Positions 24,901 through 39,900 of a DNA stretch of 64,000 nt are shown piece after piece. A program made the position numbers and the translations under genes. This stretch comes from Datnioides undecimradiatus. Taxonomy: Eukaryota; Chordata; Actinopteri; Lobotiformes; Datnioididae. Position 1 is the first letter of the stretch. Each line of letters begins with the position of its first letter. The notes beneath the pieces were generated by a model. The model saw only the letters and a list, made by a program, of their open reading frames with translations, did no database searches and was not told the origin of the DNA. The stretch covers positions 1,550,001 to 1,614,000 of the forward strand of contig WARS01001868.1 in the NCBI GenBank assembly GCA_008933995.1. Direction: 5' to 3'.

Positions 24901-27900
24901 AAATAAATTGTACTTTGTTTTTTTAAGTCTGCTGTTCACTCTGATAATATTGTGTTAAAATAAGATGCAGGCATGCAGCTTGGTCTGAGAATATTCCTGC
25001 ATGTACACAACATCAAACACACAAATGTGGAACATATTTATCAGAAATGGCCATTGCTGTGTTGGCGCCATGACATTTTTAGGTGCACAAATGTAAGATG
25101 GCGTCCCAAATCATGTTATTTCACATAGATTAATTATTGATTATTTCGCATTCTATTTTCTTTCTTTCTGTTTTTTTTTTTAAATTGATAAGACAATAGT
25201 CAGATAGTAATCAGATAGTTTCATATTTTGCACCATCACATGTACTGAACAGACTTAGATTTAAGACTAGTTGTTCATCTCTTCAACATTGTGTTTCCAG
25301 TAGCACATTTCATGAGTTACCAGCAACAAGACGTAACAAGATACATGAAAAAAGACATTATACAGAGCAGAGCAAAGACATTATACAGAGCAGAGCAAAG
25401 ACGAAAACACTGAATGCATACAAATGGCACCAGCAGGCTGAGAAATCCCCTGTATCAGCTGTCCTGCTCATTTTTCTGTATAAACCTTTGGGCTATTTGT
25501 CTCCCATCGATCCCTTTCTCTGTTTTTCTTTTTTCATTACTACTTCCTCCACACCTCCTCTTCCTCCTCTCCTTACTCCCAGTGCAATGAACATGGACAG
25601 GTTTGAGAAAGGCCCCAGGGAGATCCTCAATCCGGAGATTCAAAAGGTGAGAGTAACACCAGAGCATCGGCCTGCTCTTAATGAAACGTGAACTGTTTTA
25701 TATCCTCCGGTTGTGTCATCTCTAGCCGCGGTGCTGATAAGTGTGAACGATAATCTATGTTACATGGTCTTTCCTCAGGATCTGCTGGTGTTGGAGGAAC
25801 AGGAGGTACGAAGTGACACTGATTTCACAGTAGAGTTATTCATGCAGTGGTTTCTGTAGGGATCTGGCATTTGTTTTCAGGTTTAGAGACAACTTCCTGT
25901 AAGTTCTTTTGTTTGACATCCTCTGTTGAGCTTTCCCATCACCTTGACCCACAAACATATTATTACAGATTCCCACTTGTTTGATTCCTTATTGACTCTT
26001 TATCTGGTAAAAGTAGCTTGTGTTGTTGTTCTAAGATGATCTTTAATATTGTCCTTCATCTTGAATCCAACCACATTATTATCACACCCTTTTATTCAAT
26101 TGGATGCCATCAATCATGTCTTCATGTTGGGCCTATATGTAATTTCTAAATAATATTAAACACATGGATTTTAAATGATTTGATAACTTTCAACTCTAAT
26201 TCTGTAGGGTTCAGTCAACTTTAAATTCGGCGTCCTGTACGCTAAAGACGGACAGCTCACGGATGACGAGATGTTTAGCAATGGTAAATCCCTCCTAACT
26301 CAACTTTGTTTTGTACAAACCTATCAACGACATAGTTTGACATTTTAAAAAAGAAATGTGCTTTCTTGCTAAAACCTTGTGATTGTGCGACACATGTTAT
26401 TATATTAACTCACAACATTTTAGCTAGTTGTTGCTGCCTCCTTGTTACCAGGCTGTGCTGCGTTCAGGAAAAGCAGACACTGCCTGAAAAACATTTGATT
26501 GCGCCTCGCAGTTCCCAAAATGTCAAACTATCCCAAAATCAAACCACTCTGTACCACAATTTAAAGATATCTGTGAAGTCAAAAGTCCTGTGTTCGTTTC
26601 AGAGACGGGGAGCGAGCACTTCGATAAGTTTCTAAATCTGCTGGGTGATTCCATTACACTGCAGGGATGGGCAGGCTACCGCGGAGGGCTCGACACCAAG
26701 AGTAAGAGGGCCCACATCTTCTGAATCACAACCCATAAACATACCTTCAAAGTGAATATACAAATGTCTCTCTTTGTCTCATGTATCTGTGTATTTTACT
26801 TGCAGATGACACTACAGGAATTAAGTCCATCTACACAGTGTATCAGGGTCATGAGCTCATGTTCCACGTGTCAACCATGTTACCCTACTCTAAAGAGAAC
26901 AAACAGCAGGTGGGTGTATGTGTAGTTCTGTTCTATTGTATCGTTTATTTTCAGCCTCACTGACTCAACTTGCTACTCACAATCCTCCGAGGATGACTGA
27001 CTGTCTTTTGCGCCACAAGCAGGTCAAAGTTTTCACTTAGCCAGTGAAACAGCTGATATCTACTATATGCATCGGAGCAACATTTTGTACAGACATTCAT
27101 GGTCCCCAGAGGGTGAATCCTACAGATTTTGGTTGCCTCCTGACGTTTCCACCTTGAGGTTGACATCTGAGGTTTTGAATCTTAACAGTTTATTAGACAT
27201 TCATGTTCCCCTGTGGATGAATAACTTGGGTCAAAATGTTTATTTGTTTAATATTTTAGTTGATGAGTAAACACCTGTAAAACAACCTGAGTGGTAATCG
27301 TGTTTAGTGTTAATCAGACAATGTTAGCATGCTAACATTCTAAGCTAAGACAGTGAACATCACAAACATACCTGCCAAACATTCACATGTTAGTGAGTGA
27401 CCGTGTTGGCTACACGGGCCCTTTTTGTTTGGACTTGTACACTTTAAATTTTCCTTTTCTCTTCAACAATAATATAATATTCCACTCTCGCCTCTTACCA
27501 CCAACTCCGCCCAAGGATTGGGCGCCTCTTGCTGTGCTGTACACTGTTATTAGAAAAACTGCAGAGAGTTTAATTGCACATCAGTCATGGGTCTTCATCT
27601 CTCTGTCATTTTGCAGAGAAAGGACCCCACTTTAACTGTGCACTGATAGGAAGCCAGTACAATGGCAGCCAACTTGGCAAAATGTGCACAGTTTAGGAAG
27701 CAAAGGGAAAGAAAGGACATTATAGCTTTACTGTGGAGCTCCATTCTGTAAGGCCAATATTAGTGAGTAGGATTTTAAAAGGGCTGGTGTTTAGCAGATC
27801 TGACACATAATTGGATTTCTTCTTAAGATAAAAAAAGGCATTCTGGTGGTCAATAAAAAGGAACAGACTGTGCTAGTACCTCATGTGAGAGTCAATCTGT

Positions 27901-30900
27901 AATGTAAAGTCAGTTCAGTTGAAGCTGTAGTGTTAGTTTGCAATGCATATAGCCTCCCTGCTAGTAGGGCTGAAAAGCTCACCATAGGTGTAACGTTAGA
28001 ATAAGGGTTTGTGCCGATTTTAATCAAAGCAATTTATGGTCTTTGTAGCGTGATAATGCAGAGGTCCTACTGTAGCAGTCTATCTCTTATTTAATGAAAT
28101 AGTTTGAGTGCAAAGTTGACATTGACATTGCAGCTCTAGAGAAAGCTCACCAAAATAGAAATGGTTCACCCTCAGGGGATGCATGGATGTGCAAGATAAA
28201 TTGCAAGATAAGATTTTAACATTGTTTTGTGCGTCTACATAAGTGGAAATTATGACTGGATGGCAATAGAGATATCAGATGCTCACTAAAAATTTGAGGA
28301 TTCATCCTCTGAAGACATTAAAAAAGCACACTGCTATATCATTCCTATTAGCTCCTATAGCTGTCTGCACGTTTGTGGGTACTTTGCAAAAAGGAACCGC
28401 TCATAGGTGATGTGGCATACGTTCAATGGTGTCAGTTTACCAACATGGAAACATACATAGGCTGAGCAATTAGCAGGTTTCTTGATTTTGTCTTGGATGG
28501 AGCTGCTGTTATGGCTATTGTACTTACATTCATCAGATGCACACAAATGACTGCGTGTTTCCTAACTTATTCAACATTCAACTTTATAAGGTGACAAGTT
28601 AATAAGTCAATATTGTGTAATATTGGTCGCTTTGCCCATAAGTGCCCCTTCAAAATCAGTGGATTAAATGGATTGCTGTCACATGAATGACAGGCCACTG
28701 AGGTGAAGCCGCCGGGTTTTCCTCATGCTGTGTCTCTTTGTTCTGTCCTCTCTGACAGGTGGAGAGAAAGAGACACATTGGAAATGACATTGTTACCATA
28801 GTATTCCAGGAAGGGGATGACGCATCGTCGTCCTTCAAACCGTCTATGATCCGATCACACTTCACCCGTATCCTTCACGTGGACAATGACTGTCAGAGGA
28901 ATGAAGTGGCAATCAGCCACATGAACCATGGCCATAACAGGCCTGCAACGTATGAACTGCTGTTGTGTCTCCTACAGTAATCAGTGTTTCCTTTACTTCA
29001 CCTCCAGATATTTTTGCATTAGTTAGGTATAATAGCCAGAATGACAGTTACAGGTGAGTGACTTCATTTATGGTGTAACAATCCAGCTTTTGACTTCCCA
29101 ACCTAAAAACACTCACTTTAATTCAAGCTGCTCTCTCCGCTTGATTGTTTTTATGATGCCCTCAATTAAAGGGAGTGGTTCACTTTACCTTGCCATACAG
29201 TGTGATGTGCTGTACATCCAACAGAAGTCATACATGTGGTCTTTGTCGCAGGTTGAAGATATTCTCAGAGGAGAGTGTCCCACTGTTTGGACCGCCTCTC
29301 CCATCTCCGCCTGTGTTTACTGATCACCAAGAATTCAGGGACTTTTTATTAGTCAAATGTAAGAACAAAAAGGATCAATTCACTGAAGTATGGCCAATAA
29401 AGCTCCGTCATCCCTGTTGGCAGTTTTTCTAATTTGATCTTGCTTCTGGTCCTGCAGTAATCAATGGAGAGAAAGCCACACTGGAGACGCCAACGTTTGC
29501 CCAGAAGCGTCAGCGGACCCTTGACATGTTGATCCGCTCGCTCTACCAAGACCTCATGCCTGACCTGCACAAGGTACAGACACATTGATAAACCACCAGT
29601 CTAGTGTAGAGAGACCTGCTCTTGTTTGTTCTTGAATGGACATCCAGCTTGTCTTGTCTGGCTTCTCCTTGTCACCTAAGTCACTGGCAGCGGCTGTAGC
29701 CACTGCCGCTCTGCTGTTTCCACTGCAGCCCTCAGTCTGCCTCTGCATACTGCACCACACCGACAGGATACTACTGCAATGCTGACTTTCTCAGCAGGAC
29801 TCTCTCTCTCTCCTCACATCACTTTTGTTCTTATTTCTCTTGTTTTTTTCCACCACCACCTTCACTGTTGCTCCTAACACAACTTAGTCGTCACTGTGTT
29901 TCGCTGCTGCTGTTCTCACCCCCTGCCAGGGTCAATCTCTAAGACCCCTCTGTGCTTTCTTTTTCTCCTCTGTGTGTTTGGTGTGTGTGTGTGTGTGTTT
30001 GGTGTGTATGTTGGTGTTCCACGTTTAGGTTCCTTTTTCTCCCCAGAACATGTTAAACCGGCGGTCGTTCAGCGACGTGCTGCCCGAGTCTCCAAAGTCG
30101 GCACGCAAGAAGGAGGAAGCACGACAGGCTGAATTTGTCAGAATAGGGCAGGTAAATTAAGTAATGAACACACACACACACACACACACACACACAGCAA
30201 TTCCCAGCCAATCAGAGCTCTGCAGTGAGAAGGCAGAGTCTCATGCATGTTTGCACATAGGTTGTGGTCAAATAGTCAAAAAACTGTACTGTACTGTACT
30301 TCCTGTGTCTTTTCCTGAACACTTTTCCTTGATGGGAATTCATGAGGTCTAGAGGTTATGTGACGGATAACATAGGGAAAGACAAACATGGTGCCAAGAC
30401 AATCAGACTACACGTGCACAGGGTTGCACAAGCAATTGTGTGACAACATTACTTCCTTTCCTTTTGTTAAGGATGCTCCAGTGTATCCTGTGCTTAAGGA
30501 GAAAGGAAGCATTGTAGTACCTGTCCTTAGTATTTAGCTCTTGGCTGACGTACGTCTGCGTCACTTCACTGCATCACTTCACTCAGTTAGTCCCCTCCAA
30601 ACCAAAATTTACCACAATACACACACAGAAAGCAAGATACACACCCAGTCAAACACACAAACACTTGATCACCTAAAAAAAACAACAATGCTGAGCAAAA
30701 TATCAGTTAGCTAACATTACGCTAACTTGTCAGAATATAATTTAATACACTTATAAAGTCACAATTGCCTCAGTTTTAAAATAAATATCTTTATACAAAA
30801 GGAGTCAATATGGTTTTATATATCGTGTAATTCATGATTGTATAATTTAACAAGTTTTTCCACAATAAAAGCCTTAACAGAGAAGTTCACACATGGCTTC

Positions 30901-33900
30901 CCACTATAGCTGCATGTCTGTACGTACATTTGAATAGTTTGTGTTGTGTGGGATGAAATCTCACAATCAACTTCCCCCAAAACATTAATGTAAGGAAAAC
31001 ATAGTAGGAAGAAAGCTCATAGGTGGCACATAGGTGTAAAAACAGGTTACATATTACAAATTACATCATAATGGGCACTTAATGCAGCAACTCGCTTTTA
31101 TTCTGGCCACTGTTTCTACACTTAATAGCACAAAGCAAATCAGACTGGGTTTGGATGACTTCACAGTCCGAGGAGTCATATATAAACCCTGCTTAAATGA
31201 CAGAGAGTATATTTCATAGCTGTTACACAGCGCAGAGGATGTGGTGTCGGTTTTGATCAGCTTCTATTATGGAGATTTGAGCTGCAATTAGGTGCTTGAT
31301 TCACAACGAGACCCAGCGTGTCTTTGTGAGATTTATACACATTTATCTGCGAGCGCCAGTGCGTTTTTCAATTCTGACATAGTGATGGGGCAAATGGAGA
31401 AACTCGCTCAGATTTGTGGCTCTTTGCGCGGCGATAAAGTCCTGACAGATGGACGAGTGAACTGGACACCTGCTTTAAGGAGGGTCAGGGTGGAATAATA
31501 ACCACTGGCCCTGTAGTCATTACAGAGCTGATGTAATCATCATTACACACTCTGTTCCGGGTGATGATGTAACTGTAATTACAAAGGTCTGTAACAGTCT
31601 GAAAACACAAAGAAGATAAGTGTGTAAAGGAGAAGTGTCCGTGATGCTGAACCTAGACGATCTCTGTCATTGCTGTAACAACCATTTCTCTCAGGTTGTT
31701 AGTGTGATAATAGATATTCTGTGGTCAAATGTGCAGCCTGCTGTGATGTGATATACTCAACTGTGCATATACTCAACACGTTTCATTCCTGAGCTAAATA
31801 TGTTCTTATTATGTCCTTAAAAAAGAGAAAATGCATCTGTGGATAAGGTTTTGCAAGACAAGCGAGATCACAATCACATATCACCTTAGTCCAGCTTGGA
31901 AACAACTAATACCTTTTTGTTAATAACCCTGAGACACCCATGCCTTCTTCATCGTTCCTCTAGGTCGCTGACACTGACTCGGTCTGCTAGAAGTAACCAG
32001 GTTATCAAAGTCTGCACATTTTTTTAAATGAGCTGTATAGACAAAGTTATTCTTCCTCTTGTGTCTCCTTTTGTTTTTCATCTTCATCTGCTAACCCTTC
32101 TTCGGCATTCCTCTTTGTGTTTTCCACCTTGTTTGTCTTGTTTCTGTCGCGCTCTGTTCATAAACACAAAGCCGAGCCATCGACACATTGCGCTGTAAAG
32201 CGTGAAAACAAAGGAAGGTAGACACGTCGAGTCATTGATTATCCAGTTTTGTGGACACGAGGCACTTGTCCTGGACTAAACTGACTATATGTCTGCTCGC
32301 TGTGTGAGGCACATTATACTCAATGATTTCATGGATGCCTGATAGGTCAGAATATTTATTTTCTTTATAGGTATTTCTTCAGCGATGGGGCAGTACACTG
32401 CACTGCTGAGCCATTGTACTGTAGCTCGGTATGATTTCATTATCTCCAGATTGCCTGTTTATGCAGATATGTAAATAGAAACGTCTGACTGTGCGGCTTG
32501 GATTGGAAATTGTCAGTGTGATCAGATGGTCACTGCCCCAGCATTCATGAAATCTGTATTTTTCTTGAAATATGAAATGATTGCACCTTTTTATTTTATG
32601 TTTCAGGGCCTTTTTTTTTTACTGTTGCTCATCCAGATTGGTTGCACCTGTGCGAGCTGTCACCACAGTTCTCAGTATCTAAATAAGCACGAAAACAGTG
32701 GCAGTTTAGTTAAATATTTGTGAGAGAATACAAGGTATAATTCGGCTCAGACCACCTCTGTCAACATTTATATGCATGATTCCCACGCAGTGCACACTCT
32801 GTCGTCCTATGCGGAGCCCATGATTTCAATGTCTTGTCTAGACATGATTTAGTGGCACAAGCCAGCAGTGATGCAAAGTACTGAGGTACATTTACACAAA
32901 TATTGTACTTTTCAGATTAAGATGTTACATCAGTAGTCCATTACATTATTGTTGATAATGTTTCTGTACTTTAAGCAGCTTTTTAAAGCAGCGTTACACT
33001 ATTTTTTTACCTGCATACAGCAGCGGAAACACTGTCTACAGGTAGAAAGTACTGGGGGTAGTTCTATATGGTTGACCTGTTGTTTTTACTTTAATAAATC
33101 ATCTGAGGGCTTCGTCCTGCGCTGCGTGCCAAAGAACTGACTGATGTCTCTGTTGTGTGTCATGTCTTTGATGCCGTTTCATCTGCAGGCTCTGAAGCTG
33201 AAGACCATTGTGAGAGGAGATGCCCCGACTAGCCTTGTTACCACAGGCCTGTGCCGAAAAGAGGTGAGGGCGCGTCTTTGAGGCTGCACAACATCTTCAT
33301 CTCTTACTGCATCCAAAAATGTTATTTTGAAAAGTAAAAACTTCATTTATTTGAACTATTTCCAAGACAGTGGCCTTTTTTTCCATGCACTTAAAGAGAG
33401 ATTTTGGTTTTCAGGACTTATCCATTAAATATATTGTTTTTTTCCTTATGAACATAATAAAGATCCCTCATCAAATCAAAATATGTTGTGTATTTTACTG
33501 ACCTCTAAGTTTTGCTATCTTTGCCATTTATGCACTTCAGTTAAAACAGGTGAATATTGATTTCATTAAGCATGACTCTGTGTGTATGCTTTATGCAGCC
33601 ATGGGAGTCCCAGTCGTTCTGCAGCACATTCCCCTATGAGATCGTGTGTGCTGACTCCTGGGGTCAGTCCCTGCTGGCTGCCACCGACACAGCGGGGGTC
33701 ATGCTGCTGGATGGTGAGGTCATCCCTAATCAATATCTCCCTATGTCCTCTAAAATAAATCCACCCATCCATATCCATTCAATACTGCTCTCAGCGGACT
33801 GCCAAGGCCAACAGCTAAACATGATGATGATAATGATGTTGTGCATGTTTCAGGCCCTGATCCGGCTTTGCCCAACGCTGGTGAGTGCCACCCTACCCCA

Positions 33901-36900
33901 TCCTGCAGTTACAGCCTAATTTATGAACCATTTCAAATATTTTCCCGTGTTTTTACTGGGATTTGTGCATTGTGCTGCAGAGACGCAGGCTCTGCCCCCA
34001 GTGCAGGTGTTCGACAAAACCATGGTGGTGAAGCAGATGCACGTTCTCGAGCCTCAGGACCTGCTTATCACCAGGGCTGACAAAGGTAGGCTTAGACCCC
34101 AAGAGAAAAGGGGGATACTGGTTAACACCCCCCCTCCCTGCACATCAGAGACTGCTTCCTCTTTTCACAATCCTTTGTTATCCCTTAATCCATTCTTTCT
34201 CTTTTTGCAGTATTTACAGCACACCTTTTCTCCATTATTCCCATTCCTCGCTCCTATTTCACCTCTGTCATCTCTCTCTCTCTGTTGTGGAGTACATACT
34301 TACCCTTTCCACCTCCACCACCCCAGTGAACACATTGATCTCTAGCTGTGATCTAAGGAAGCTGACCTATAGACAACCAATCCCCATCCTGGCTGTGTGC
34401 GCGCGCGTGTGTATTTATCCTGCAGGACCGGATTGGGGAGGACTAACATATATGCAGACAGACACAGATGAAATGAAACCCACATGTATGTATACAAGCA
34501 TGAAAAAACCCCAACAAATAGCATTTACAAGCAGTCGCTGTGTCCTAACAAACAACTGTGGGATTCCTTTCACGTTTGCTTCAACCAGAAGAGCATATAT
34601 AATTAATTACCCTGCAGATGATTAGCTAACCCTAATATTGACAAACGGGGTTGACTCGGTTTTGATAGTGATTATGCGATGGCAGCGCAAACATTTGTCA
34701 CGACTGTGTGTGGGCTTTGATAAAGCTTCTGAGAGAGCACGAGCCCTAAGAAGCCTTGTGGTAATCCTCCAGCAGTACAGCACCATTGTCTGGCCGTGGG
34801 AGGATGCTAAAAAAGAGAGAGAGACGGTAAATTAAGAGTAACCTCCGTGCATAACAGAAGTGGCTTTTGTCTTTTTTCTGTTTCAGGGAAGGACGCTCGC
34901 CTCTATGTGTTCCGACTGAGCACGCTCAAGAGAGGCCTGGAGGAGAAGCAGCTCGTCCGAAGCAAGTGCGACAGCCGGGAGAATAAACTGGAGAAAACTA
35001 AAGGTACAGAACAGAAGGCCGGGTTGTATAAATTAATCTCGATCATACAAACCAGAAAAACATAACTGTAATATGGAAACATTTGCTCTGATCCCAACCG
35101 AATAGGCTAAGTGACTGTGAGACACAATGTTCCTCATTCTGTGCAGAAATATCTGAAGCTAATGTGATTTCTGCATATTAACTTCAGAAGTGTTTATTTA
35201 TATTAGTAAACAAATTGTGGATCTATTGGAAGCTTTTTAGGAAACCATCTCTGGAGACCTTCAGCACACACGCAAACACCCTCCAGGCTAACTTGTGCTT
35301 GCCAAGGTTTAAGACCTACATGGTAACAGCTTCTGAGGAACCAGTTACCTTTGCATATTACAGATATAAGGTCAAATTGGGGTTTAAAGGAAGGAAATGT
35401 GGAAGTGTAAGCTTGTCCTAATTATAACTTCAATGTTTTTGTCTAGATCTTAATAATTATATATGAATGTATTAATGTAATCAATGTGTTTTTGGTGTCC
35501 CCTGGTTATCTGGACTCCTACACCTCTGCTAACTTTACGTCAGAGAGAGCTGTGGAAAACATTTTTGGATTTTTTTTGTGCTGTCGTCAAGTTGGAAATG
35601 AGTAGGAGTCAGACGTTTTAAGCTTTCTACTGAATTTTCAAGCGAGGACATTTTGAGCTTTGATTTTGGAGGGAAAATTGTGCCTTAAATCAATTCAACA
35701 AGAAGAAAAAAAAAAAAGTGATTTTATTCATTTATAGTTTTCGTCCCCTTGAGCTTTTTTTTTTTTTAGTTGGTTGATCCATCCAGTTTTCTCTTGACTG
35801 CAACATGCCATGTTATAACCACCAAGCCATAAACATGTTACATTAATAATAAATATAATTACTAAATAACTTGGTCGAACAAGACAAACTAGTTTAGCAC
35901 CCTAATGCAAATCTTGCTTGTCAAGATTATTTATATTTGAAAAATAACATTTAAATGGCCTAAACTGGGATACTGTGACCTTTACAAACGCTCTTTTTAC
36001 ACATGCACAACATCTGACCTGCTGTTGGTATGATGCCAGCTGTCTGTGGTGGATGCATCGATCTGTGGGACGATGCCAGGAAACAACACCTACAGCACAA
36101 CACATGTCCAATGTACTCTGTCTCTCCATCTCGGCTACCTCCCTCCCCCCATCCTCCTGCCTCTTCATCCCAGGTTGTCATCTGTACTCCATCAACACCC
36201 ACCACGGCTCAGAGCTGAGAATAGTGGCGGCCATCAGGAACAAACTCCTCCTCATCACCAGGAAACATCCACGTTTTGAAGGCTTCAGTGCCATCGGACC
36301 AGGAGCAGACTCGCCGGTGGAGGAGTTTCAGTACATACGGGTACAACAATGTCTACATGAATTAATAAAAGAATTCATTCATCTCAACATATATTTATGC
36401 ATGTATGTATCCTTGATCCTTTAAAGCTGACGTGTCTGTTACGTCCCATCTGCCCATCAGGAAATCTGTCTGTGCGACCCGCCGGTGGTGATGGCGCTGG
36501 TGGACGGGCCGACGGGAGAAAACGACAATATGATCTGTGTGGCCTACAAGCATCAGTTTGACCTGATCAATGAGAGCACTGGAGATGCCTACAGGCTACA
36601 TCATGTAGACGCCAACAGGGTGAGGCACATGTGCGCGCACAGCCACCAGCTACAGAGGAGAAACAGTTGTTATAATCGTCTGCTTTCAGCTTCTCCTTCG
36701 ACAGTCAACAAAATAACAAGCTGTAATACAAATCTTTTCTGTTTCCTGGATGGTTACCCAGCACCTTGAGTGTATGCGACATGGCATTATTTGTTAACAA
36801 CAGCCTCTCATGTCTGACCTTTGCATCTTGTTGAAACGATTCTCCTAAACTGACTTGTCTCGTCTCCCTGCAGGTAAATTTTGTAGCAGCCATTGATGTG

Positions 36901-39900
36901 TATGAAGACGGGGAAGCGGGTCTGCTGTTGTGTTACAACTGTAAGTCTCCCTTCAACTCTGAACATTTCAGATTTTATTTGATTCAGGTCTCTGTCTCGC
37001 CTGTCAAAGCCTTAATGTTTTTCCTCCGCCACCACACCTTTGTGGAATAAAAATCACAGCGCAGACTGCCTCAGAATATTAAGAGTCAAGAGATGAATTA
37101 TGAAAATGCAGCCGCCTGCTTTATCTTTTGTCTGCTTTTTTTATGACTGGATAACAGGACAAATAGCTTTTGAATTTCTCTGAAATGCTGCTCTCAGTTT
37201 TTCTTCAAAACACAGACAAATAAAAAAAAACAACAGTAAACAGAAAAAATAAATCATTTAATCTGAGGAGCTGAACCTGTTTTCTCTCTGTCTCCTCCAG
37301 ATATTTGTTACTATAAGAAAGTTTGTCCCTTCAACGGCTCCACACCGATGATCCAGTCCAACACCTCTGACTTCCACTTCAGCTGGAACCAGATGCCCAA
37401 TGCTATTGGTAGGTTACCACGGCAACAACGCTCGGGCCCCACCCTGCCCATGCTGCTAGCCTGGCCGGAGCTTGCTGTCGCCGTGGAAACACCATGTGTG
37501 GCCACAAGCATCCAATTGGCCTATGTGATTATTTGTGTGTTTTTGTGCTTCTGTGTGTGTGTGTGTGTTCTTGTGTGTGTGAGTGCAGTTGTGAATGTTT
37601 TTATGAATGCAGGAGGCGATGAAAAGCAAACACAATTGGTTCTAAACCCTCTAACCCTGACCATGTTGATAACAACATGCTGCTGCTTTCGGTTGCTGTG
37701 CATCCTATAATGTGCCCTTACTTTCACACACACCCTTACACACATACACACAAAAAGCACTAGGAAAATGTGTGAGTAATAAAACAAATGCACTGAAACA
37801 TATTGAAGAGCTGCAGTTTCAAAGCAACTGTTAAGTATCTCTACTCAATATTTTTATATTAACAATGAACCTAATAAATGTGTGTTATGTGAGAGAGAAT
37901 TATGACGCGACTCTTTAGTTTCTCTCAGTAGTCTCAGCCTGGCAGAGCATTTTCTGCCTGTTGTTTTATAGCTACAGTTTTGTTTCACGCTGCAACAGGC
38001 AACCTCTTTCTGTTAAAAAAGAAAGAAAGAAAGAAAGAAACACCACCTGCCTGGCATCAAACAGGAAATAGACAGACAGGGTTAGCAACTAGCTGGTGAA
38101 CATTGTGAAACATTTAGCAGCTTAACACACAGATATTCTCCTTCAGAAGTTGGTGGAGACGGAGCAGCACTTAAAAATTGGCTGTTGGTGACCAGAAAAT
38201 CCTCACTAATGTCAATGATGTGCAAATAGGAAACATTTGCTAAGAAAGGTGATAACAAGTCAGTGTTGTCTTTGCCCCCATGTTGCTAATAAATCAGTTA
38301 CGTTAGCAGAATTATTTTGACAAATGTAACAAGAAGATGGATCACCTCTATATACAGGCTTGGTAATTTCATTCAGTCTAGCCAAACAAGGTGTATGTAA
38401 GCATCACATGGTTTTAAAGAAGGACTTTCTTTGACTGGTCGACACCATCCTCCATGCCTTCAGTCTGCTCTCACCTTGTTGTGCAATTCACATCAGAGGG
38501 GAGAGAGGAAGCGTCTAGAGCCGCCAGGAAAGATGCTCATTTTCCTGCATATATCATTGACTAATGATGGCATTTTCAAAATGCCATTGTGGGTGAAACT
38601 ATTAAATGTCTCACGCTGTGGGAGTTGGGTTCAGTAAATTTTTATTTTTTTTTAAAGTTTTAACTAACCAGACAAACTTGGTGAAATCCTTCTTCCCTGA
38701 TGCCCCCGGTTGAGTCATATGCTTGTGTTGTCTTTGCAGTCTGTGCGTTTCCCTACATCCTGGCCTTCACAACAGACTCCATTGAGATCCGGCTGGTGGT
38801 CAATGGCAACCTTGTGTACACAGCAGTGGTCCCAGAGCTACAGTTGGTTGCTTCACGGGTCAGTAGGATTGACAGCTAACACAATATCATGTCCAAGCCC
38901 TGCTTTTGTCAACGATATACACTGCAACATTGTATGCGATGCATTTTATCTAACATTTCATGTCCAAAACTGTCCATACATTCTGTAATTTAGAGGTAAA
39001 AATGCATTGTGCGTGCATGTACAACACACAATGAGCAAGATCCCTTTTAGCTTGTAAGTGTTTTCAGTGTTATAGAAGTAGCTGTCTCAGCTCTCTCTAA
39101 TTTCAATCAATCTTTATTGCCCTGTTGGGAAATATGGCTGGCAAACTGCATGGCTACAAAGCAATAATACACTCGTAATTCAAACACATAGATCATTTAA
39201 AACAGACCATATTGTACCTGGCATAGAGCAAGTACTTATTTCTCCTCCGTTCTCATTCGATCTCCATGTTTCACCTTCTGCCTCCGTCCTCTCTGCCTCT
39301 CTCTTTTCCCCTCCTCATATTTTCATCATTACATCTTCGCCACATCTTATTTTCTCTCTCCGTTTGTCTGTTTTCCCAGTCGGACATCTATTTCGTGTCA
39401 TCAGCTCCAGTGAGCTCAGCCTCCAACTGCAGCTCAAGAGACACCAGTTCCCAGAGTTCCCCACAGACGCCCACCGGCTACGAAATGCCCGTGTTCCCCT
39501 CGCCGCTTGGTGACGGTAAGCACCCCACACAGCGACAGCGCCACGGGATGTTGATATTAGAGCTTCGCCATGAAAGGTTTTCAAATGTCAATGTTTCCTG
39601 CAGACCTGTTTGACTTTGGATGCTGCTGTGTTAGCCCAGAGCTCCAGATCCATTTACATAAACTTATTTCAGCAGAACGGTTCATTGAAGCTCCAGCCTT
39701 TCTCCTCCAGTCCTTTCTGTCTCACAGTTGAATTGTGTGTAGTTTTCAAGGGCAAGAAATTTAATTGCATTCAGCTCTGCCATCATTATTACCTCATCCC
39801 TTCTGACTACTGACTTCATTCATGACAGTTATGGAAATTGTTGGCACTACTAAAAGTGACAATAGGAAGGATCCAGGAGATTCAGAAAGTCGTTTCTCCA

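Larger units (their letters stand above)
30152..33188 (+). other. garnl3: garnl3 intron 16
   Basis: 3 kb. It starts with an AC microsatellite (30169-30196) and carries a probable AGTACTT-type element fragment (about 32868-33070). Most of 30.2-32.8 kb is unique-looking AT-rich sequence without a gene. Confidence 0.6.

Noticed and set aside
4935-27395. Recurring GCATGCTAACATG blocks as a possible CRISPR-like or regulatory array
   Set aside because: The copies are kilobases apart, diverged, in both orientations and embedded in a longer shared sequence, so they are dispersed repeats.
36046-36279. Alternative plus-strand frames across garnl3 exon 22
   Set aside because: Only the frame giving [11 protein letters not shown] and LLLITRKH matches the family and both neighbouring exon phases.
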